Below, one piece after another: positions 36,463-46,464 of a stretch of 64,000 nucleotides of DNA. The stretch covers positions 372,001 to 436,000 of the forward strand of contig WKKS01000001.1 of the NCBI GenBank assembly GCA_009684515.1, read 5' to 3'. Below the pieces are notes generated by a model, which ran no database searches, was not told where the DNA came from, and saw only the letters and a list, made by a program, of their open reading frames with translations. How positions within the stretch are numbered: the first letter of the stretch is position 1; each line of letters opens with the position of its first letter. A program made the translations under genes and the position numbers. This DNA is from Geobacter sp. Lineage in GTDB: Bacteria > Desulfobacterota > Desulfuromonadia > Geobacterales > Pseudopelobacteraceae.

Positions 36463-38253
36463 TCAGAATAGATCTACGTTATCGCCAAATTCCGACCCAC
36501 TACTCTCCGCGGATTCCAGTGCCTCTTCAACGGACCCTTCCGCCGCACCGGAATGCCTGCGGGCAAGTGCTTCGTGTATGCGACGCTCACTCTGCATTGT
36601 ATAACTGGCCGTCATATGGAGCAGATTCCGGTGAAACTCGTCGGTCGCCGGAACAAGTTCCCGCGCCTGGTTCACGACCTCCTCCAGCCCGGACGCAGCT
36701 GAACGTGCCAGATTGCCGACTGATTCGTGTACGGTAATGCCGGACGTAAGTTGCGCAATATCTGCGTTTAGTCCATCCACTCCGCTCACCAGATCTCCAA
36801 GTAGGCGGCTGACGGTTTCATTCATATGCTCTATTGACGTGACGATCCCATCGACCTCAGCCTCCATCCCGACTAACCGTTCACCCAGTGCAGTCAGTTC
36901 AGATTCAGCTTTTTTGACCAAGGCGTCTGTCAACTCGCTGATACCGGACAAGGTTTGCAGCAGGGCATCAGCCTGTGGCACTGCGTCCTGGGAAAGTGAC
37001 TTGATGCCTTCGGCCAACACTCCAAGTGCGACACCCTCAGGTCCGGTATGTGCTGCCCGAATCTGAGCGTTCAGCGCGATAAGATTAATTTCGGCACTGA
37101 TGTTTTCGATGCTGCTTACGAAACCGGAGATTTCATTAATAGCACCGGCAACTTTCCCCAACGTTGCGAAAAACTGGCGATCCGTGTCAGCGCATTTGCG
37201 CAAAACAATGCCGAGTCCTGACAACACTGTTCGGAATTCAGTAAAAAATGAGTTTCCGGAAGCGCCTTTGTTGCCGGTGGCATTCATCACCTCTCCCGAG
37301 AGCAACGACTGCTGATTTCCAATAGCACGCAGATTGTCGATGATCGTGTTTACCGAAACGTTCAGTTCTTCGATGGCATTTCGCAACTGGGCCACCTGCA
37401 ATTCACAGACATCCCCGGCCTGCCCCGCCACAGCGGCAAACCTCACATCTTCACTCTCCGTGGCAGTACTGTTGTCCATATCAATAACCAACAGCTCCAA
37501 AGCTTCTGTGACATGCTCCATCTGCTGCCGCATCATGTCGTGAATCTGCAGAGAAGAGACCACTTCGCCAATTGCCGAGGAAACCTGGCTGGAAACTTGT
37601 CCGGCCAGTTCACCGCAATCCGAGCAACTGGCATTGAGTTGAACCAGCGCATCAAAACTTGTCGTGGCTGAATTAAGCATGCTGCGGGCTTCTTCGTTCT
37701 GAAGCAGCTTACTTTCTTTCCCCGCTTTGAGATGCTTGACAAGCAGACCAACCAGAAGCTCGCGCTGTCCCCTGATACAGTCGGTTTTCTCGCGTACCAG
37801 ACAGGACAGCTTCTCCACATCCAAAGCAAGAGTCGTAAATCCGTTCCCCAACTCCCCCAGGCGCGCACTCTCGATTTTGGTGGAAATACCCAACATCCGC
37901 AGGGTTTTGTCCATTTTATGGAATGCAGCCAGCGGCCGGGAAACTGTTTCAAGAAGATCCATGACCTGCTCCAGAGAGCTGCAAATCTCCGTATTCTGTA
38001 GCCGTGAGACCTCCAGATATTCTCCCATCTCACCGGTAATCCGTTTCAGCTCATCGATTAGGACGTGGTAGTCGTCGTCACTGAGCAACACCACCAGTTG
38101 GCTGGCCAGCCCGGAATTCTCCTGCGAACGTGCATAAAACTCCTGCATTCTGGCGCCTATTCGCAAAAATTCGTCTTCGGTTGAACCGGCGGCCCGTTTT
38201 ATTGTGTCTATTGCGGGCAGAATCCTGTTCCGCCATTGTGCCAAAATAGTCAT
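36463..38253 (-). CDS. Soluble divergent MCP-like protein with two hairpin-tip-like segments
   Basis: A 596-residue helical, coiled-coil protein without transmembrane segments. Two stretches resemble the MCP signalling tip: LGISTKIESARLGELGNGF (about 121-139) and INLIALNAQIRAAHTGPEG (389-407). The second departs from the MCP consensus at the acidic position (IEAA becomes IRAA). Canonical receptors have one tip per chain, so this could be an internal duplication or a self-folded four-helix bundle. It sits between the stand-alone CheB esterase and cheY in the chemotaxis operon. Whether it binds CheA/CheW is unknown. Confidence 0.72.
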   Translation of the reverse strand: MTILAQWRNRILPAIDTIKRAAGSTEDEFLRIGARMQEFYARSQENSGLASQLVVLLSDDDYHVLIDELKRITGEMGEYLEVSRLQNTEICSSLEQVMDLLETVSRPLAAFHKMDKTLRMLGISTKIESARLGELGNGFTTLALDVEKLSCLVREKTDCIRGQRELLVGLLVKHLKAGKESKLLQNEEARSMLNSATTSFDALVQLNASCSDCGELAGQVSSQVSSAIGEVVSSLQIHDMMRQQMEHVTEALELLVIDMDNSTATESEDVRFAAVAGQAGDVCELQVAQLRNAIEELNVSVNTIIDNLRAIGNQQSLLSGEVMNATGNKGASGNSFFTEFRTVLSGLGIVLRKCADTDRQFFATLGKVAGAINEISGFVSSIENISAEINLIALNAQIRAAHTGPEGVALGVLAEGIKSLSQDAVPQADALLQTLSGISELTDALVKKAESELTALGERLVGMEAEVDGIVTSIEHMNETVSRLLGDLVSGVDGLNADIAQLTSGITVHESVGNLARSAASGLEEVVNQARELVPATDEFHRNLLHMTASYTMQSERRIHEALARRHSGAAEGSVEEALESAESSGSEFGDNVDLF

Positions 38254-38266
38254 ATTGTCCCCTGTG

Positions 38267-38833
38267 TCAGTTCAAAAGCTCGACCAGTTTTTTACCGATT
38301 TTGACCGGTGGAAAAATATAATCGACCGCTCCTGTTGCCACGGCAGCCTTCGGCATGCCATAGATTGCAGACGATTCCTGATCCTGGGCAATGGTTATTC
38401 CCCCCAGTGTCTTGACATACCGGATACCTTCGGATCCATCCCTGCCCATACCGGTCAGGATAACCCCGACGATCAGTTTCCTTTGCAGCGGCTTCAAAAG
38501 GGAGTTCATTGTCACATCTACGGATGGTTGAACAAAATTTACACGCGGCCCCTCCTCCAGAATGATGCGACTGTTACCTTCAAGCTTCAGGTGAAAACCG
38601 CCAGGTGCAAAATAGACCTGTCCGTTCCGCAGATATTCGCCATCCTTTGCCAGAGCCACCGGCATTGCAGATACCTCGTCCAACCCCTTGGCAATCTTGT
38701 GATCCATGCCGGGGGGAATATGCAGCACAATCACAATCGCAGCGTTCAGTGGCGGCAGTCCGGAGAAAAGCTTCCTGAGTGCAATGGGGCCGCCGGTCGA
38801 AACCCCGATGATGACAATATTGTTATTGACCAT
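38267..38833 (-). CDS. Stand-alone CheB-type methylesterase/deamidase domain (no receiver)
   Basis: A 188-residue protein covering only the catalytic half of CheB. The triad fits Ser12 (GVSTGGP), His38 (VLHIPPG) and Asp132 (TGMGRDGSEG). Normal CheB is about 350 residues with an inhibitory N-terminal receiver. Here the receiver is a separate gene whose 3' end overlaps this start by 11 bases, so the esterase may be constitutively open or regulated in trans. A full CheB is also encoded in the operon (41580-42671). GAGGGG precedes the ATG. Confidence 0.88.
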   Translation of the reverse strand: MVNNNIVIIGVSTGGPIALRKLFSGLPPLNAAIVIVLHIPPGMDHKIAKGLDEVSAMPVALAKDGEYLRNGQVYFAPGGFHLKLEGNSRIILEEGPRVNFVQPSVDVTMNSLLKPLQRKLIVGVILTGMGRDGSEGIRYVKTLGGITIAQDQESSAIYGMPKAAVATGAVDYIFPPVKIGKKLVELLN

Positions 38834-39221
38834 CGCCTGACCCCTCAGGTTTCAGCAGGCTGGAATAATATTTGAGAACTACCAGCAGTTCATCCGGAAC
38901 AAACGGTTTAGTCAGATAGTCTGTGACATATTCCTGAATGCCGTCCATTTGGTCGTCCGGCGCATCCAGCGCCGTCAGCATGACAATAAGATTCCCGTCG
39001 TATAAACCGCCTCCCACTATTTTACGGATCGTGTCCCAGCCATTCATCTCCGGCATCATGACATCCATCAGAATCAATCCACGGAAGCCGTCACGGAGAT
39101 GTTCAAGACACTCTTCGCCGCCTGCCGCGGTCAGCAGATGAATACCCTCTGACTGTAAAAACATTTCCACCGAATCTCTGATTATCTCTTCATCATCGAC
39201 CAACATAACCTTGATGCTCAT
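38823..39221 (-). CDS. Stand-alone receiver overlapping the CheB esterase gene
   Basis: A 132-residue receiver: Asp9/Asp10, phospho-acceptor Asp53 in ILMDVMMPEMNG, Thr in VMLTALD and Lys in YLTKPF. It follows a histidine kinase by 17 bases and overlaps the CheB-esterase gene by 11 bases. Kinase, receiver and esterase thus look like one functional set in which the receiver might control the esterase in trans, as the fused receiver does in CheB. That is inference from gene order. Confidence 0.9.
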   Translation of the reverse strand: MSIKVMLVDDEEIIRDSVEMFLQSEGIHLLTAAGGEECLEHLRDGFRGLILMDVMMPEMNGWDTIRKIVGGGLYDGNLIVMLTALDAPDDQMDGIQEYVTDYLTKPFVPDELLVVLKYYSSLLKPEGSGDGQ

Positions 39222-39238
39222 TTATCGACTCCTCTGTA

Positions 39239-41536
39239 CTACATGCTGTCGCCGTTTATTTTCTCGTTAAGGGTAAATTTGATTGTTGTTCCCTGGTCGA
39301 GTCCGGGGCTTTCGGCCCAGATTCTTCCGTTGTGATTCCGGACAATCCGTTTACAAATCGAAAGACCAAGTCCGGAGGCATTCAGATCGTGTCGAGACTC
39401 GTCCACCTTGAAGAAATCATCAAATACGTGTTTCATATCATCGGCAGAAAGACCAATACCCTGATCCTGAACTGATACCAGAAGGGTTTCCCCTTTCCGC
39501 TCGGCTGATATGACAATGATGCCGTTCACCCGGGAGAAATGTACTGCGTTGGAAAGCAGATTAAAAAACAGTTCCTGAAGCTGCTCCGAAACGGCACGGA
39601 TGACAATTGCCGGATCAATGTTGTTCCGGCAGTCGACCGGTTTTCTGGAAATCATGTTCGCACACTCTGAAACGGCCCGATCTGCAATGGAGGCAAGATT
39701 GACAACCTCAAGTTCGTAAGCACTAACGGCATTCGAAAGTCCAGCAATTACCCTGGTTTTTTCAGACAGGTTTTTTATGGAGGTGACGCTACTAATACAA
39801 AGGTCCACCTTTTTTACCAAATCAGACCCGGCCAGCTGTTTTTTAAGCAGCGGCAACATGACAAGCAACGGAGTTAGCGGAGTTTTCAGGTCGTGCCCCA
39901 GTCGGGACATTAATGTCTCCATCATGTGTGCATGTTCCAGCTGGGCACTCAGCCGGATTTTTTCTTCTTCGGCATGTTTGTATTTGGTGATATCCCGGAT
40001 CGATTCAATCCCCCCCGACCGGTTGCCATGGCTGTCGAACAACGGCGTCGCGGCACCCCAAAAATAGCGGGCTTCGCCATTTTGGAATGATGGGATATAT
40101 GTCTCGGCAAACAGGTTTCCATCTTCCATAACGATATAGTCGTATTTACGTCTTATTGTCTCCGCGTCCTCATCGATCAGATCAATCAGGATTGGACGAC
40201 GTTCTCCATAAAAGGGTATTGAATAAACATAATCTCCCTGACCGATAACATCCCCTTTTTTCAATCCGGTCATCTCTTCTATGGCCCGGTTCCAGGCAAT
40301 CACCCGCTTATCCTTGTCCACGACAAATGTTGCATCCGGCAGAAATTCAACAATATCCGACAGCTGCTGGTAAGCGTTTCTAGTCTCCTGTTCGGCCGCC
40401 TTGCGCTCGGTGATATCCCTGAAAGACCAGAGACGGCCATAAGAATGCCCATCTTCGCCTGTTAATGGAACCGTGTAGCGATCCAGAATCTTGCCGTTGC
40501 TAAGGTACAGTTCATCACGACAGCTCAGATGACTGTTTTCGTACAGGTATTTTACCTTCTCCAAAAACTTTTCCGGGTCTGCCATACGACCGGTCACATA
40601 GGCCAGGACCGCCTCATCCGCCCCAGCTTCCAGCATGTGTGGCGGTATGTCCATTATTTCTCTGAAACGGCGGTTGAACGAGAGAATTCTGGCGCTGGTA
40701 TCGACCACCAGAAGACCGTCGATTGAGGCTTCCTGCTGGGCGGACAGCAGAATATTCTGAAAGGCCAACGCACTTTCTGCCTGTTTGCGTTCGGTTATGT
40801 CGAGAATAACACCCACCAACCCGCTGACAGAGCCCCCCCCTTCATTGAAAGTGGCCTTGTTGAAAATAACATCCCGTAAGGTGCCGTCGGCATATTTGAC
40901 TGTTGTTTCATAGGTTTGCAAACCGGGATTTGTCAGCAGTTCCTGATCCTGTTGCCGGTAGAGCTCCGCCAATTCAACCGGCCAAAGATCATGTGGCTCC
41001 TTTCCGACCAGCATCTCCCTGCTGAGCCCGAAATATGCTTCGAAAGCCTTGTTGCAGCCGAGATAACGACAGTTTGAGTCTTTGTAAAATACCGGGTTCG
41101 GGATGGTATCCATCAGCGTCTGAAGAAGATGTAATTGATCGTTGCGATCCTCTTCGGCAAGTTTGGCCCGAGAAACGGCGCTGGTGAGAACATCAGCTTC
41201 CTTGTTGATCAGCTCACCCAGCTTGGCAACCAACTCGTTGGCAGAATCAACCGGGGAACGGACGGCAAAATCTCCCTTGGAAATCCGGTTAAGAGTGTCA
41301 TAATGCTCACAAAGCCCGATGGCCATTTCGTGGGCATAATTATTGGTGTCCTGGATATACTCGGCAATCTTTCTAATGAGCATCTTCAGGTCACCGAAGA
41401 CATCTTTTTCCGAATCAACTTCGATACGCAGCGCGGTATCACCCTCACTGAGTCTGGTGAGCAAAGTCTTTATCTCCGCCAGACCGGCAGTCAAGCCGTC
41501 AGCGGACACATTCGAATCTGCCGTTTTTTGTTTCAT
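39239..41536 (-). CDS. Soluble multi-PAS sensor histidine kinase in the chemotaxis operon
   Basis: A 765-residue cytoplasmic kinase without receiver. The N-terminal 130 residues form a HAMP-like helical module with MAIGLCEHYDTL and NELVAKLGELI, shared with the kinase at 24298-26490. Three PAS domains follow; the last has the same GQGDYVYSIPFYGERRP signature as that kinase. HisKA contains SRLGHDLKTPLTP and the HATPase ends in ASGLGLSICKRI. The ATG at 41536 is chosen over GTG at 41542. The next gene is a receiver, its likely partner. The coding strand has runs of seven or eight G (for example 40833-40840). Confidence 0.9.
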   Translation of the reverse strand: MKQKTADSNVSADGLTAGLAEIKTLLTRLSEGDTALRIEVDSEKDVFGDLKMLIRKIAEYIQDTNNYAHEMAIGLCEHYDTLNRISKGDFAVRSPVDSANELVAKLGELINKEADVLTSAVSRAKLAEEDRNDQLHLLQTLMDTIPNPVFYKDSNCRYLGCNKAFEAYFGLSREMLVGKEPHDLWPVELAELYRQQDQELLTNPGLQTYETTVKYADGTLRDVIFNKATFNEGGGSVSGLVGVILDITERKQAESALAFQNILLSAQQEASIDGLLVVDTSARILSFNRRFREIMDIPPHMLEAGADEAVLAYVTGRMADPEKFLEKVKYLYENSHLSCRDELYLSNGKILDRYTVPLTGEDGHSYGRLWSFRDITERKAAEQETRNAYQQLSDIVEFLPDATFVVDKDKRVIAWNRAIEEMTGLKKGDVIGQGDYVYSIPFYGERRPILIDLIDEDAETIRRKYDYIVMEDGNLFAETYIPSFQNGEARYFWGAATPLFDSHGNRSGGIESIRDITKYKHAEEEKIRLSAQLEHAHMMETLMSRLGHDLKTPLTPLLVMLPLLKKQLAGSDLVKKVDLCISSVTSIKNLSEKTRVIAGLSNAVSAYELEVVNLASIADRAVSECANMISRKPVDCRNNIDPAIVIRAVSEQLQELFFNLLSNAVHFSRVNGIIVISAERKGETLLVSVQDQGIGLSADDMKHVFDDFFKVDESRHDLNASGLGLSICKRIVRNHNGRIWAESPGLDQGTTIKFTLNEKINGDSM

Positions 41537-41579
41537 AAGCACCTACCCGTGGCCTTCTATATGTTCAAGCAATCATGAA

Positions 41580-42671
41580 TTAAACTCTGAAGCCGCGCTT
41601 ACCCTGGGATGACAACCAGTAGAGCAATCGTCTGGACAAATCCTGCAGCGGTACGATCTCATCGACGCCACCTCTGGCAATGGCCTCTTTCGGCATTCCA
41701 AACACGACGCAGGTTTCCTCGTCCTGGGCCAGAGTATAAGAACCGGCCTGGTGCATCTCCAACATTCCGGCGGCGCCGTCATCACCCATGCCGGTCATGA
41801 TGATGCCGATGGCGTTTTTCCCTGCACAATTGGCGGCCGACCTAAACAGCACGTCCACCGATGGCCGGTGCCGGCTGACGGCCGGTCCGTCAGACAGTTC
41901 AGTCACATAATTGGCACCGCTCCTTTTCAAAAGCAAGTGACGATTACCGGGTGCCAGGTAAGCGTGACCCGGCAGAACACGTTCGCCATGTTCGGCTTCT
42001 TTGACCGCGATCCGGCAAAGTCCGTCAAGGCGCTTTGCAAAGGTTTTTGTAAAGGCCTCCGGCATATGCTGGGTAATCAGAATCCCGGGGCAATCCGCCG
42101 GCATATCAACCAGAAGCGTTTTGAGCGCCTCGGTGCCGCCGGTCGAAGCACCAAGAATAATGACTTTCTCGGTAGTGGAAAAAGTGCGGTGTTCAGCAGC
42201 CAGCACAACATCAGCGGAATTTTTCTGTTCAACCGAAATATTCGCGACACTTCTCGGCTTTGGAAGTCGCAAACGCGCCTTGGCCGCTCCCCTGATCTTT
42301 TCTGACAATTCCTCGGCATACTCCTGCAGTCCGTTGCGGATGTCGATCTTGGGTTTGGTTACAAAGTCGAACGCTCCCAATTCCAGGGCGTGCAGGGTAA
42401 TGGCGGAGCTTTTTTCAGTGAGAGAAGAGACCATCACCACCGGCATCGGCCGCAGGCGCATTAACTTTTCGAGAAAAGCCAGGCCATCCATTTTCGGCAT
42501 TTCCACATCCAGGGTCAGCACGTCGGGGTTTAGGGCTTTTATTTTTTCCCTTGCCACCAACGGATCCGGAGCGGTTCCAACCACTTCCATACCAGGCTGT
42601 TTGTTGATGATTTCGGTCAGAAGCGACCTGATAAGCGCGGAATCATCTATGATAAGTACTTTGATGGACAT
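41580..42671 (-). CDS. cheB: Chemotaxis protein-glutamate methylesterase/deamidase CheB
   Basis: A full-length 363-residue CheB. The receiver carries Asp9/Asp10, Asp55 ([12 protein letters not shown]) and Lys in TKPKID. The esterase has [10 protein letters not shown] (Ser), ITQHMP (His) and [10 protein letters not shown] (Asp). It removes methyl groups from receptor glutamates, with activity raised by CheA phosphorylation. It lies directly after cheD and cheR in the operon. Confidence 0.96.
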   Translation of the reverse strand: MSIKVLIIDDSALIRSLLTEIINKQPGMEVVGTAPDPLVAREKIKALNPDVLTLDVEMPKMDGLAFLEKLMRLRPMPVVMVSSLTEKSSAITLHALELGAFDFVTKPKIDIRNGLQEYAEELSEKIRGAAKARLRLPKPRSVANISVEQKNSADVVLAAEHRTFSTTEKVIILGASTGGTEALKTLLVDMPADCPGILITQHMPEAFTKTFAKRLDGLCRIAVKEAEHGERVLPGHAYLAPGNRHLLLKRSGANYVTELSDGPAVSRHRPSVDVLFRSAANCAGKNAIGIIMTGMGDDGAAGMLEMHQAGSYTLAQDEETCVVFGMPKEAIARGGVDEIVPLQDLSRRLLYWLSSQGKRGFRV

Positions 42672-42696
42672 ATCGTTATCCCGTTAACATCATATT

Positions 42697-43257
42697 TTAT
42701 CGCTGGCCTTGTTTAACAAACTGTTGAAACAGCTCGGGTGCAAGTACCTGGTTTTGAATCCGCTTCACAAACACCTGACCGGTGGCAGGAGAAAAGCATA
42801 CTTTTCGCGGCAGATAATCCCCCACATCGACAGCCATAACCCTTATCTTCTGCTCTTTCAGGTAACGCAGTGCAAAATCCGCATTCTGTCTGCCAACATC
42901 ACTCAAGCCGTCCATCACACTGCCGGCGCCGAAAACTTTTGCCTCCAGATGAGTACGTTCTCCGCCCAGCTGAATAACATGTTCAAGCAACAGTTTCATG
43001 GCATGGATTCCGTAACGGGCCGAGCCGTTTCCGGATTTACCCGACTCGATCCCATCTCCTGGAAGCATGTAATGATTCATTCCGCCGATACCGTTTACGG
43101 TGTCGTAAAGACAAACAGAAACACATGATCCAAGCACGGTTGTTATAATCGTATTGTCATTGTTCACATGATACTGGCCGGGAAGTATCTTGACGGCCTT
43201 TGCCGCAAATATCCTGTCAAAGTAAGAGTTAGTGGAAAAATATCTGCCTTTGTGCAT
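42697..43257 (-). CDS. cheD: Chemotaxis receptor deamidase CheD
   Basis: A 186-residue protein with the CheD catalytic pair Cys45 ([12 protein letters not shown]) and His62 (GGMNHYMLP), and conserved KVFGAGSV and [12 protein letters not shown]. CheD deamidates receptor glutamines and can cooperate with a CheC/CheX-type phosphatase. A CheX-like protein is encoded at 52535. The cheR gene ends 5 bases upstream. Confidence 0.96.
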   Translation of the reverse strand: MHKGRYFSTNSYFDRIFAAKAVKILPGQYHVNNDNTIITTVLGSCVSVCLYDTVNGIGGMNHYMLPGDGIESGKSGNGSARYGIHAMKLLLEHVIQLGGERTHLEAKVFGAGSVMDGLSDVGRQNADFALRYLKEQKIRVMAVDVGDYLPRKVCFSPATGQVFVKRIQNQVLAPELFQQFVKQGQR

Positions 43258-43262
43258 GGTTG

Positions 43263-44138
43263 TCAGTTTTTCGGTGAATAGACTGTTTTACCACAGACCT
43301 TGAACAGGTCGGCGGCATGGTGAAAACTTTCCGAATGGCCGGCAAAAAAAAGGCCGTGCGGCTGCAGACGGGGCTGCATTTTTTTCAGGATTTCGTACTG
43401 TGTATCTTTGTCAAAATAGATCATAACATTGCGGCAGAATACCACATCGAATTTTTCCCGAATCCCCCACTGTTCATCCAGCAGGTTGAAGCGTCTGAAG
43501 GCAATCAGCTTCTGAAGCTCGGGACGAACCTTTGCGAATCCGGCATTTTTCCCCTCGCCTTTCAAAAAATACCGTTTGAGCTGCTCGGGATGGATTTTTT
43601 TCAATTGATCCAGTGGATACACGCCACGCTTGGCTTTCTCCAGCACATTGGTATCGATGTCCGTCGCAAGTATCCTTACCGGAGCATTAAAAGTTTTGAA
43701 ATGTTCTACTACGGTTATGGCTATGGAATACGGTTCTTCACCGCTGGATGAGGCACAGGTCCAGATCGAGATCGGATTGTTTTTGGGAAGGGTTCCAAGA
43801 TGCTTTGAGAGGATCGGAAAGTGGTGCGCCTCACGAAAAAAGGAGGTCATGTTGGTCGTGAGTGCGTTGATGAATTCCTCACGTTCCTGCAGATCGCCGC
43901 TGTTCTCCAGAAGTCGGATGTATTCGCTGAAGGTGTTTACCTGCCTGACCCTCAGACGACGGGCCAGGCGGCTGTATACCAGATCTTTCTTGGACGGGGC
44001 CAGGGAAATACCTGCCAGGCGGTAAATCAGTTTCCTGATATGATGAAAATCATCACTGGTGAAAAGAAACTGATACAGGTCCCTTTCACCAGTGATGATT
44101 CCAAATGCCGGTTTTAGCTTATCAACAGTTGCCGACAT
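43263..44138 (-). CDS. cheR: Chemotaxis protein methyltransferase CheR
   Basis: A 291-residue SAM-dependent methyltransferase that methylates receptor glutamates. It has the N-terminal helical domain ([15 protein letters not shown]), then [10 protein letters not shown], the SAM-binding [16 protein letters not shown] and [11 protein letters not shown]. The preceding receptor gene ends in an xWxxF-type pentapeptide that could tether this enzyme. CGGGAG serves as ribosome site after a hairpin. Confidence 0.96.
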   Translation of the reverse strand: MSATVDKLKPAFGIITGERDLYQFLFTSDDFHHIRKLIYRLAGISLAPSKKDLVYSRLARRLRVRQVNTFSEYIRLLENSGDLQEREEFINALTTNMTSFFREAHHFPILSKHLGTLPKNNPISIWTCASSSGEEPYSIAITVVEHFKTFNAPVRILATDIDTNVLEKAKRGVYPLDQLKKIHPEQLKRYFLKGEGKNAGFAKVRPELQKLIAFRRFNLLDEQWGIREKFDVVFCRNVMIYFDKDTQYEILKKMQPRLQPHGLFFAGHSESFHHAADLFKVCGKTVYSPKN

Positions 44139-44150
44139 TCACAGCTCCCG

Positions 44151-44176
44151 GTGAGCGCACTTGATCGTGCGCCCAC
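44151..44176 (-). other. Hairpin in the MCP-cheR gap
   Basis: A 10-base stem (GTGGGCGCAC with GTGCGCTCAC on the minus strand, one G-T pair) with a 6-base loop lies between the receptor stop and the cheR ribosome site. No T run follows, so it is not a classical terminator; it may stabilise or process the operon mRNA and lower downstream expression. Confidence 0.5.
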
Positions 44177-44188
44177 TTGTTTTAATCC

Positions 44189-45928
44189 TTAAAATTCCTT
44201 CCAGTCATCATCTTCGTCAGCTTTGGGAGCTGCAAGTTTGAGTGAATCAGCCTTTTTCTGGCTTTTGGGAGCAGCCAGGCGGCCGCTCTTTCTGGCAGGC
44301 AGTTCCGGATGCAGAGACTGAATTCTGCGTGCTTTTTTTTCACCAACGGTCCTTTGTTGAAGCTGAGCGTTTTCCTCCAGCTTAAAGCGGGTGACCACCT
44401 GCACCAACTGCAGCGCCTGTTCCTCCAGCGACTCGGCGGCGGCAGCGGCCTGCTCCACCAGGGCTGCGTTCTGCTGCGTCACATCATCCATCTGGGTTAT
44501 TGCAGTGTTGACCTGTTCGATACCGCTGGACTGTTCGAGTGATGCAGCGGAAATTTCGGCCATGATGTCGGTCACCCGTTTGATGCTGGTAACGATCTCC
44601 TGGGTCGTATGCCCGGCCTCTTCCACCAACCGGCTGCCATCCTGTACCTTGCCAACTGAATCTTCAATCAGGGTTTTAATCTCTTTGGCGGCGGCCGCAC
44701 TGCGCTGGGCCAGGCTGCGTACTTCGGCTGCAACCACTGCAAAACCGCGACCCTGTTCACCGGCCCGGGCAGCCTCCACCGCTGCATTCAGGGCCAAAAT
44801 ATTGGTCTGGAAGGCAATCCCGTCAATCACTCCGATGATGTCGGAAATTTTGCGGGAACTGTCAGTGATCGATTCCATCGTGCGGACCACCTTGTTGATG
44901 ACATCGCCCCCTTTTACGGCCACGCCACTGGCGCTGATAGCCAGCTGGTTGGCCTGCTGGGCGTTATCGGCGTTCTGTTTGACGGTGGAAGTCAGCTCTT
45001 CCATGCTCGAAGCTGTTTCCTCAAGGGCCGAAGCCTGCTCTTCGGTACGCTGGGAAAGGTCGGCATTACCGGCGGAGATCTGCTCCGTTGCAGTAGCGAT
45101 GGAATCGGCGCCGGTACGGACTTCACCGACAATCTTTGCCAATCCTTCGTTCATTTCTTTTAGGGATGTCAGCAGCTGACCGGTTTCATCCTGGCTGTCA
45201 ATATCGATTTTTACAGTCAAATCGCCGGCAGCGATCTGCTCCGAAACACTGATAGCCTTGTCCAGAGCCTGTTTTATCTTGCGTGCGACCAACCAGGCAA
45301 AAGCAAATACTACCAATGCCAGCAGAATGGTTGCACCGAGGATCTGCCAGCGCATCTTTGCAACCTGGGCCTTGACATCGTCAACATAGATACCGCTGCC
45401 CACGACCCAATCCCATCCTTTGATGAGTTTTACATAGGAAATTTTATCAACCGGCTGGCTGGCGCCCGGCTTGGCCCATTGATAAGACACTATGCCGGCT
45501 TCCTTCTCTTTCGCTATTTTGGCAAATTCGACAAAGATCTGCTTACCCTTGGGGTCCTTGATGTCACTTGCATTTTTGCCTACCAACTCCGGCTTGACTC
45601 CGTGCATCAGAATTACCGGCTGAAGATCGTTGACCCAGAAATATTCATTGCCGTGATAACGCATGTCCTTGATGTTTTCCAGCGCGCGGGCTTTCGCCTC
45701 TTCAAGTTTTATCTTGCCGTCCTTGGCATCCTGGAGATGGCTTTCGATCAGCGATGCTGCTGTGTCTACAACACCTTTGGTGGCCGCTATTTTTTCATCC
45801 ATCAAGGACTTTTCCATATAGGGCAGAACATAGAATGTCACCCCAAGTACCAGCAGCACGATGGTTGTGATCGAAATACTCAGAATCTTAGTAAGGATCT
45901 TCCAGTCTTTAAAACTTTTGATTTTCAT
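44189..45928 (-). CDS. Methyl-accepting chemotaxis protein with C-terminal CheR/CheB-tether motif
   Basis: A 579-residue transmembrane receptor with two helices around an sCache_2 domain ([28 protein letters not shown]), HAMP, and a signalling domain with the tip [20 protein letters not shown]. The basic tail ends in DDDDWKEF; its last five residues, DWKEF, fit the xWxxF/Y pentapeptide that binds CheR or CheB in other bacteria. The ATG at 45928 follows GGAAAGGTGG. It is encoded inside the operon between cheW and cheR, so it is likely the main receptor of this pathway. Its Cache domain resembles that of the MCP at 34078. Confidence 0.95.
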   Translation of the reverse strand: MKIKSFKDWKILTKILSISITTIVLLVLGVTFYVLPYMEKSLMDEKIAATKGVVDTAASLIESHLQDAKDGKIKLEEAKARALENIKDMRYHGNEYFWVNDLQPVILMHGVKPELVGKNASDIKDPKGKQIFVEFAKIAKEKEAGIVSYQWAKPGASQPVDKISYVKLIKGWDWVVGSGIYVDDVKAQVAKMRWQILGATILLALVVFAFAWLVARKIKQALDKAISVSEQIAAGDLTVKIDIDSQDETGQLLTSLKEMNEGLAKIVGEVRTGADSIATATEQISAGNADLSQRTEEQASALEETASSMEELTSTVKQNADNAQQANQLAISASGVAVKGGDVINKVVRTMESITDSSRKISDIIGVIDGIAFQTNILALNAAVEAARAGEQGRGFAVVAAEVRSLAQRSAAAAKEIKTLIEDSVGKVQDGSRLVEEAGHTTQEIVTSIKRVTDIMAEISAASLEQSSGIEQVNTAITQMDDVTQQNAALVEQAAAAAESLEEQALQLVQVVTRFKLEENAQLQQRTVGEKKARRIQSLHPELPARKSGRLAAPKSQKKADSLKLAAPKADEDDDWKEF

Positions 45929-45953
45929 GCGGTTACCACCTTTCCTTAATATA

Positions 45954-46445
45954 TTAGTTTGCCTGATCCATGACCTGCATCTCTTCACTGCTCATCAGTT
46001 TTTCAATATCCACCAAAATCAGCATCTGATCATTCAGCGTGCCGAGACCGGTGATGTAATCGGTATCCATCGCCGCACCCATTTCCGGGGCGGGCTTGAT
46101 CTGTTCGTACGTAAGCGCCACCACATCGGAAACTCCATCGACAACCATCCCGATCACTCTTCCCAGAACGTTCATGATGATGACTACGGTAAATTCATTG
46201 TAAGTCGGCTCGCCAACCTTGAACTTGATCCGCATGTCAACAATCGGCACGATCACTCCCCGCAGGTTGATGACCCCCTTGATGAATTCCGGAGCGTTGG
46301 CAATATGGGTAACCACGTCATAGCCTCGGATTTCCTGGACCTTGAGGATGTCGATTCCGTACTCCTCCTTGCCCAGGGTGAAGGTGAGGTACTCCGAGAC
46401 GGCACCCTTCCCGTTTCCGTCAGTAAACTCCTGACCTGTCTGCAT
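45954..46445 (-). CDS. cheW: Chemotaxis coupling protein CheW
   Basis: A 163-residue SH3-like adaptor joining receptor to Che[42 protein letters not shown] and [11 protein letters not shown] are family hallmarks. The ATG at 46445 is chosen because CGGAGG precedes it. Longer in-frame readings would overlap the cheA 3' end. The receptor gene follows after 25 bases. Confidence 0.95.
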   Translation of the reverse strand: MQTGQEFTDGNGKGAVSEYLTFTLGKEEYGIDILKVQEIRGYDVVTHIANAPEFIKGVINLRGVIVPIVDMRIKFKVGEPTYNEFTVVIIMNVLGRVIGMVVDGVSDVVALTYEQIKPAPEMGAAMDTDYITGLGTLNDQMLILVDIEKLMSSEEMQVMDQAN

Positions 46446-46464
46446 AATGTGCGTTACCTCCGTT

